Below are positions 57,918-64,000 of a stretch of DNA of 64,000 nt, piece after piece. The notes beneath the pieces were generated by a model. That model was given only the letters and a program-made list of their open reading frames with translations, had not been told where the DNA came from and ran no database searches. Every line of letters begins with the position of its first letter. The first letter of the stretch is position 1. Both the position numbers and the translations under genes were made by a program. Source of the stretch: Avena insularis (taxonomy: Eukaryota > Streptophyta > Magnoliopsida > Poales > Poaceae). Location: positions 117,607,503 to 117,671,502 of the forward strand of contig CM042692.1 in NCBI GenBank assembly GCA_023614405.1, read 5' to 3'.

Positions 57918-58137
57918 TAGAATGGAAAATAAAATCCAACGGCTAGAAATGTTGGGATTCGCGAGTCTTGATCCAATGGTCAACATTCAAAGTTATTCGT
58001 ACACTCTATATAAAAAAGTGGTAAGATAATGGAAAGATGAGATAGTGGTAAGATATACTACTTTTGTTGCTCCATGTCACACCCCGAGAAGAATAAGCAC
58101 ACACACACATACACATACATAGAGAGACTCACATAGA

Positions 58138-59032
58138 TTGCTCTTGAAGTTATACTATGAAACTATTTTGAAGGTGTACACTGTGGGTAAATATCTTGAA
58201 AATCGCCAAGATTTCTTAACGACTCAATATCTTGATATATATGAATTTGCATGCTTGCAACTCTTACACAGATTGAAAAACAAAGAATATAAAGAAAAAT
58301 GAATAAACGAAAAGGGTCCACATGACATCCTCTCATTTGCAGTACCAGCCATGAGAAATGGTAAACATGAGATTTGAAACATTCGAAAAAGCCGTAGTCA
58401 CATTAGATATGGCCTGAACACTCGAGGGTTTCTCGAGCCGAATGACCGATTAGGTCATGGCCATATCTACATCATAGTTCATGATAATGTTCCCATATTT
58501 GGTAGATGGGTGTGTCTTGCCATGGTATACAATAATGCTAGGGTGGGAGTTTCGAACTAGTATTAGGAAAAACATGTTCAAATTTCTGAGTTGTATCTTT
58601 AGGGTACGTGTTGTAAAAGTATAGGTCCCAGATATATTTTGGTTTTCTCTTTGGACCACTATGTAATTTTTAAGCCCACCATTGGATTTTAACATGCACC
58701 TTCTTGGTACTTCAGGGCAGATTCCTCGTTAGAAAGAAAAAGAAAAAGTTCCCAGTGACCGGAATTATTTTGCACATGAATATTTTGGATCTGAATGCCC
58801 TAGACCCAATTTTTAGAAAAAAAGACTATTGTGCAAAACTTGAGTAGTTCTTACTTATATTGAACCAGGGGCACTAGAAAGTTAACTCCAAAGCTACCAA
58901 AGAAAAAAACGGATGAAAAAACAAAGAGCGAGAAGAGATTATTAACGGGAGGCAGCACGAGAGCAGCGAAGAAGTTGAAGGCAGTGTGATGTCAGAGTAA
59001 ATCTAGTTTGACGGGTTTCTGACATGAGGTAC
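58138..59032. mobile_element. 0.9 kb TIR element, copy 3, one end lost
   Basis: Reverse orientation copy of 9747-10641, ending GGTTTCTGACATGAGGTAC at 59032. It has the same missing terminus as copy 2. 59033-59255 is the third copy of the 236-bp flanking segment. Confidence 0.65.
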
Positions 59033-59690
59033 ATGTATATACTACTAGTAGTACTACTATGTTTTCTCTCTCCTTCGTTGTCTCTCACCATCCATCCTCT
59101 CTCTCCCCTCCTGTGTAGCGCCCCGCGCGCACCGGCCGGCTGATCTCTCCCTCGTCCCACTGCATGGCGCCGCACACGTGTGCCTTGGTACGGCCCCGCT
59201 ATGTGTGTGTGGCCTGTTTTTTCCTTTTTTCTTGACAAAAGTCTCTAGCGTGTTGGTCAGCTGCCTTGGTGTATATAGGAAGAGGACATCGCAGATTTCA
59301 CAATGTCCTGCTCCATGTGTTGGTGTTGAAAAGTAGCCAGAGCGAATTCCACCATGCTTAGAACCATCATGTCACACCCCTCCCCAAAAAAATTCCATAA
59401 GACCATAGGCTATATTCTCAATATGTGTATATAGTTATTATTAATAGACTTAATGTATGCCTTTTTTCTCTATGAAGACTGTTGGTTAATAAAAACATTA
59501 TGTTTGTTAAACCCACATGTGCTCTATCCATATAAATGACATAGTGACAGTAACCATGGAGAATCATCATATGTCTCCCCTTCTCCTTTTTTTGCGAAAA
59601 GGATCCTGACATTAAAAGAAACATCGAACAGTACAAAGCACCTCAACAAAAACTAAAATTACATCAAAATCCTTGAGATGCTCTTTGTCT

Positions 59691-60397
59691 TCAACCTGAG
59701 TTGCCGATACCACGAGGAGCAATGGTACCTACTAGATTGACATATTTTTTTGCAAAGCTATCGAGGATATCCCTGCGATGGAGGATGGCGATAGTGCGAG
59801 CGTTCTTCACGCCCGACGTGCCCTGGAATACACACTGCTCAAGGAGGCTGATGAAGAGGTCCAACTCGTCGTGCTGGGCAAGACACTGCACGATAACAAC
59901 TACCTCCATGTAGACATCCACCGATGCGGTGGGCAAAGCCTCGGAAAGCTGCAGGGCCATCAGTGAGCGGAACAGATTGTCTCTAGAGAGACCAGTTAGG
60001 GATGTAGTGAGCGCGGTAACAACCTGGGGAGGAACACCTGGACCCAAATTTGGGGCTAAAAGTCAGTTATAGATAGGCTAGATGAATGAAGGCCATAGAA
60101 GAAAATGATATCGCTGCCGGTAGCATGCATTGTGGCAAACATACCTGTTGGGTATGCGTCATGGCGCATGGCCTGAAGGCGAGCAGTGAGGTCATCCCCC
60201 ATGCCTATGACGACACCGAAGCTGGTGAGGAAAGAGTCCATCGTCTTCTTGAGCCAGGCTGCGAAGATGGCGTCAGAATGGGTGCGTGCCACGACGCGTG
60301 CCAGCACGACATGGAGGTGCTGCAAAGAGTCGACATGGGGGTGGGCGTCCCTGGCTTTCTCTATCAAACGGATGGAGCTCGCCCACACAACCTCCAT
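59691..60397 (-). CDS. Unknown two-exon gene, right-arm copy, intact
   Basis: Exon 1 is 60397-60145 and exon 2 is 60037-59691, with a GT-AG intron of 107 bp; together 199 codons plus stop. ATG 60397 is preceded by a GAGA-rich leader. The protein is soluble and probably helical throughout (MEVVWASSIRLIEKARD, FAAWLKKTMDSFLTSFG, DVYMEVVVIVQCLAQHDEL, RRDILDSFAKKYVNLVG). I see no signal peptide, membrane span or catalytic motif and do not recognise the family. The homologous left-arm copy has a stop at codon 21. Intron position, splice sites and frame are kept in both, so it is or was a real gene, perhaps carried by a Helitron, since family 2 Helitron-like sequence abuts its 3' side in both arms. 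Expression is unknown. Confidence 0.6.
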
Positions 60398-60657
60398 CTT
60401 TCCTTCTCTCTCTCTATGGATATCGCTCTGCGACAGACTCCACCGCTCCTCAATCTAGGTAGTTTTGTGCTCTTGCTTTTGGAAGTGTAGTACATATATA
60501 CTATGGATACTAGTAGTAGTAATCGTACAAGCAATCAACGGTAGAAAGCTACTACCACCGGTATAGTTAACCTTCAAGTATTAAGTGCCTACCTAACCAA
60601 GCCTGCATGCTTATCTTGGTTATTGTGCGGCCTCTCGCATAGCCAAATCCCCACTTT

Positions 60658-60914
60658 GGCTGGTCATAGTGGGAAGTAACTTAGAGTAGTAGTAACATAC
60701 ATATCTTACTAGTCTAAGTTACTACCTCCATAGTGGAAAATAACATAGGTGTGGTATCATGCACAGTCTCATTTATTGCAATGTAGACTCATTTTGTCTT
60801 GCAACCACAAGCCTCTCTCTCATCATTTAATTGCATGGCATATCATCTAAATGCTTAGTTGGCAATACAAGTAGGACTAGGTTACTACCCAAGTTACTCC
60901 CACTATGACTAGCC
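60658..60914. mobile_element. Tourist-type MITE
   Basis: Ends GGCTGGTCATAGTG and CACTATGACTAGCC, with flanks TTT/TTA (one decayed base). Inverted partner of 7359-7627. Confidence 0.82.
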
Positions 60915-60953
60915 TTAACATGGAGTACTAGTACTGCTTATTCAAAAAACATG

Positions 60954-61126
60954 TACTCCCTCCATTTCAAAATATAAGATGTTTTAGTTTTGTGAAAAGA
61001 GTGTATCTAGACCGCTTTTAGTGTATATGTTCATTTAGATTTGAAGTGAACCTACACACCAAAAGAGGTCTAGATGCACTCTTTTCATAAAGCTAAAACA
61101 TCTTATATTTTGGAACGGAGGGAGTA
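60954..61126. mobile_element. Stowaway MITE
   Basis: CTCCCTCCATTTCAAAATAT and ATATTTTGGAACGGAGGGAG with TA duplication. Partner of 7152-7318. Confidence 0.93.
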
Positions 61127-61411
61127 CTAGCTAGTACTACTGTTTTGTTGGTACCAAGACGTGGCCTTGAAAATCGGTGAGAAAATCTTGGGAATGTTAT
61201 TAGAGATAGCCTCTTAACTACACCATAATTCTCTCCCCATTGGTATATTTTTTTCCTTTGCGCTCTACCGCATGCAGACAAAAAAGGTAGATGACAGAAA
61301 TTAGGGGCTGCAATAACTAGGGCTATATAAATTACTCCCCCATCTCATTGCATTTTACTACTCCCCGTATTCTGTACCTTGTGTCAGGAATCCATCACAG
61401 CTTTGCTATGA

Positions 61412-62460
61412 CATCATACCGCAAAACAGAATATTCCATTTTACGGTTCAGTTTTGCAGCATATGTTCCGCCCCGTCACCTGTACCGCAAAGTAATTTGT
61501 ACCACAAAGGACAGAATTCATCGAGGTATGAACTAGCAAACACCATGGATTCGATTTTTTCAATCGACATAGAAAACAATTAAATGCGAATAAAGCAACA
61601 TAGCGAATGATTAAATGGGAACCCTAATCGACTATCTCGCTTTCGCTGTCCTCCGCGCTACCGTCCTATGCCTCCTCCTTGTCGCTGCCGCTATCGGAAA
61701 TCTCGATGATTCCAGCGCGGTTCGCCCCCCTCATGAAATCATTCCGGAGCGCATCATTGATGGCGGTGCTAATTGTGTGCCCAGGTACCACCCAGAATTA
61801 CACCCTAGCTTTGGCATTGCGGCCGTCGAGGTGGATCTTGCGCTGGTGTTCGAGGCAGATGGCAAGCGCCGCCCTACACTCTAGCTTGAATAGCCTATGC
61901 CAATAGGAGCTTGCAGCAGTGTATCGGGGCATTGCTCGCTTCCAGTCCGACAGTTTGAGGCGGCGATCTTTGATCCGGCGATACAACTCGGCGCCGCACG
62001 GAATGGGCGCCACCGGCACCCCGAAGTGGCTGAGCTCGAAGCCTAACAGAATCGTCGCGCGAGGAAGTGCAAGGATACCATGGTGGGCAAACATCGACAC
62101 CTCGTAGTAATTCAGATTGGGTCTAGCCATGGCTATGGCGATGGTGGCAAAGAGTGATGGGATAGAGGAGAGGGATATTGGGAAGGGGGTGGAAACGGCC
62201 AGCGACGGTGGCGGCTGTGAGCAGGAAGTGGGGATGGGGAACTTCCCTCCCACCAACAAATGCGCCAGGATGTGATACAAACCCTCGGTGCGGTATATAT
62301 GCGGCACGAAACCGTCGGTTTGCGGGAAACTGTAATTTTTCTTTGGATGCGGTACGGTTTAGGGTATCTCGAATGACCAATTTTTACCGCCTCATACCGC
62401 AAACGGGCGGTTATTTTGCGGTACGCAACGATATGCGGTATCTTCTAGAGATGCTCTAAC
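61412..62460 (-). other. GC-richer insert outside the right arm, possible captured gene
   Basis: This stretch has no counterpart in the left arm. Its right end (minus strand) starts GTTAGAGCATCTCTAGAAGA, a terminus I associate with plant DNA transposons. GCGGTA(C/T) motifs are frequent near both ends. A matching left terminus was not found, so the transposon call is tentative. Confidence 0.4.
61798..62130 (-). CDS. Small unknown protein, 110 aa
   Basis: ATG 62130 opens a 110-codon frame (MARPNLNYYEVSMFAHHG ... LDGRNAKARV) with GC-rich, codon-like composition unlike its AT-rich surroundings. A TATATA stretch at about 62295-62303 lies about 165 bp upstream on the same strand. The product is basic at the C-terminal half (YRRIKDRRLKLSDWKRAM), with no signal or membrane segment. 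I do not recognise the family. The frame stays open another 59 codons upstream without an ATG. It may be captured host sequence in a transposon. Confidence 0.4.
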   Translation of the reverse strand: MARPNLNYYEVSMFAHHGILALPRATILLGFELSHFGVPVAPIPCGAELYRRIKDRRLKLSDWKRAMPRYTAASSYWHRLFKLECRAALAICLEHQRKIHLDGRNAKARV

Positions 62461-64000
62461 AAAGTTAAAAGAAAATGCCACCATCCCAAATATCACACAG
62501 AGTGGACAGTGGACCATGTGGTTTCTTTATGATTCTCGGTCCAACGGTCAATATTCAAAGTTATTCGTACATTATATAGTGGTAAGAAATGTGGGGTGGT
62601 GGAATTTTTTCAAGTAGGGTGGGCCTAGAAGGAGCCAGATACTTTAGTTCACAACATAACATGGTCCGTGGAACTGCATGTTACACCAGAGACCTAAAAA
62701 AACAAAATTACATGCAAGTCCACATATTTCTTATCTTATCTTATCTTATGTTATCTTACCACTATATAGTGTACGAATAACTTTGAATATTGACCGTTGG
62801 ATCAAGACTCGCGAATCCCAACATTTCCAGCCGTTGGATCTTATTTTCCATTCTAGCATCTAGAAGATTCTATTGATAGTCTTCATCACAATGAATGCTA
62901 TGCACAAAACTCAAAACACACTTGTCCACCTATTATATAATTTTACAACTATATATTATACGAATGAATAACTTTGAACTTTGATTATTGGATCAAGACT
63001 GGCAAATCTGAATATTGCAAACCGTTGGATCTTCAATCCATTCTAGCATATAGAAGAAGATTCTATTGATAGTCTTTAGCACAATGAATGCTATGCGCAC
63101 AAGCCTCAAAACACTTCTCTATCATTCTAGAATCTTTCAGACATTTCTATAGACCATGTTAGCAAAATTTGAAGTATTAGGTATAGCTAACAAACATTAA
63201 CTTCTATGTTGACTTAAACATGATACAAAGTACAAGAACCAAATATACACCCATACTTTGTAGTTGTCCATCAAATTTAAAACTTTTTGAGCTTAACCTA
63301 TTATATATCATATCTTACCACTATATAGTGTACACACTACTTTGAACTTTGACCGTTGGATCAAGACTGGCAAATCCCAACACTGCTAAATAAAATTAAG
63401 TTGGATCTTCAATCTATTCTAGCATCTAGAAGATTCTATTGATGTTCTTTAGCGCACTGAACGTTATGCACAAACTTCAAAGAAGACTTCTCGGTAATTC
63501 TAGAATCATCTTCAACATTTCTCTAGAGCATGTTGAGTACTAGGTAACTAATAGTAGGTTGATTTCTACATGATACAAAGTACAAAGAACCAAATACACA
63601 CCTAGTACTTTACGAACGTAGCTCTTAATTATAATAGGTAAAGCATGGAAATTTATAAATTTGATCAACATATATATATAACTAGTAAATTGCACGTGTC
63701 CTGCACGTGAGACTCACATAATAGACGTCTGACACATATCATCACTATATAAAATTATAATACAGGTAAAGCAGAAAATATATAAATTTGATCAACATCT
63801 ATAAAGTATGGGTGTATATTTGGTTCTTGTACTTTGTACAATATATTTGGTAACATGGTCAAGAGAAACGAGGGAGAAGATTCTAGTATGATGGAGAAGT
63901 GTGTTTTGAGGTTTGTGCATAGCATTCATTATGCTGAAGACTATCAATAGAATCTTCTAGATGCTAGGGGCTTGTTTGATTTGTAGGATAGGAAAATCAT
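62461..64000 (+). repeat. Helitron-like repeat units, right block
   Basis: Family 1 units begin near 62732, 62935 and 63310 (TATATCATATCTTACCAC). 63121-64000 is a direct repeat of 56366-57640, except that about 0.39 kb is missing at about 63845. A minus-oriented unit begins at CTAG 63683. The last 34 bases (from 63967) are the start of a third copy of the Tourist-like MITE, cut by the window edge. No gene is seen. Confidence 0.75.

Larger units (their letters stand above)
56519..61411 (-). repeat. Right arm of inverted duplication
   Basis: Reverse-collinear with 6872-12241. It has lost the segment equal to 8868-9489 or never had it; in its place (about 59275-59420) it retains family 2 Helitron-like sequence. 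Both arms hold the same Stowaway, both Tourist-type elements, the same truncated 0.9 kb element and the same gene, with many substitutions between arms. Confidence 0.85.

Noticed and set aside
6872..61411. Whole 54.5 kb as one giant TIR transposon
   Set aside because: No transposase, no defined target duplication outside the arms, and the middle holds independent insertions and a normal host gene. An inverted duplication is the simpler reading.
1..64000. CACTA elements, tRNA, rRNA, CRISPR or organellar insertions
   Set aside because: No CACTACAAGAAA-type ends, no tRNA cloverleaf boxes and no recognisable organellar or rRNA sequence were seen by eye.

Overview
The window is nuclear DNA from a grass, very probably a Triticeae species (wheat, Aegilops or barley type). 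The signs are one intron-containing plant gene in a sea of nested transposons, many Stowaway and Tourist MITEs, a Gypsy chromovirus with LTRs near 3.9 kb, and a solo LTR of a type (TGATACGTCC to GGTCATCA) that I recall as abundant in Triticeae. The genus call is inference. I see no bacterial, organellar, CRISPR, tRNA or rRNA feature.

Layout. 1-12241 and 53995-64000 are AT-rich blocks made mostly of repeated units of about 310-450 bp with Helitron-like ends, plus a second Helitron-like family. Inside these blocks 6872-12241 and 56519-61411 are collinear in opposite orientation, so they form an inverted duplication. Each arm holds one copy of the same small two-exon gene of unknown function: the left copy has a stop at codon 21, the right copy is open. 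12242-13749 is a solo LTR with no matching target duplication, sitting exactly where left-arm homology ends. 13750-17500 has no gene I can support.

17872-27093 (+) is the one clear host gene, an intact apyrase of the APY6 type (8 exons, 506 aa). Its fifth intron is 6.4 kb, swollen by a Stowaway MITE and by a LINE-like fragment that was itself hit by a 4.67 kb antisense Copia element with a GCGAT target duplication. Downstream come a poly(T)-headed retroposon with a 12-bp target duplication (27649-28767) and a nest of three Mutator-like elements, each with its own 9-bp target duplication (28859-32451).

32922-47033 holds a LINE-like fragment fused to a truncated 3' LTR, then a full minus-strand Gypsy chromovirus: gag-pol broken by two stops and two frameshifts, an extra open frame upstream of gag, a tRNA-iMet primer site and a 3.94 kb 5' LTR. 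47034-53990 carries MITEs, short local duplications and a broken DUF295 (F-box associated) gene on the minus strand.

How it works together. Apart from the apyrase and possibly the intact right-arm gene, the DNA is transposon-derived. The order of nesting can be read directly: Tourist in Helitron, Stowaway in Helitron, Copia in LINE in intron, MULE in MULE. The apyrase, with one membrane segment at each end and all five apyrase regions, is predicted to hydrolyse NTP/NDP in the lumen or outside the cell, and its exons have stayed intact despite the insertions.
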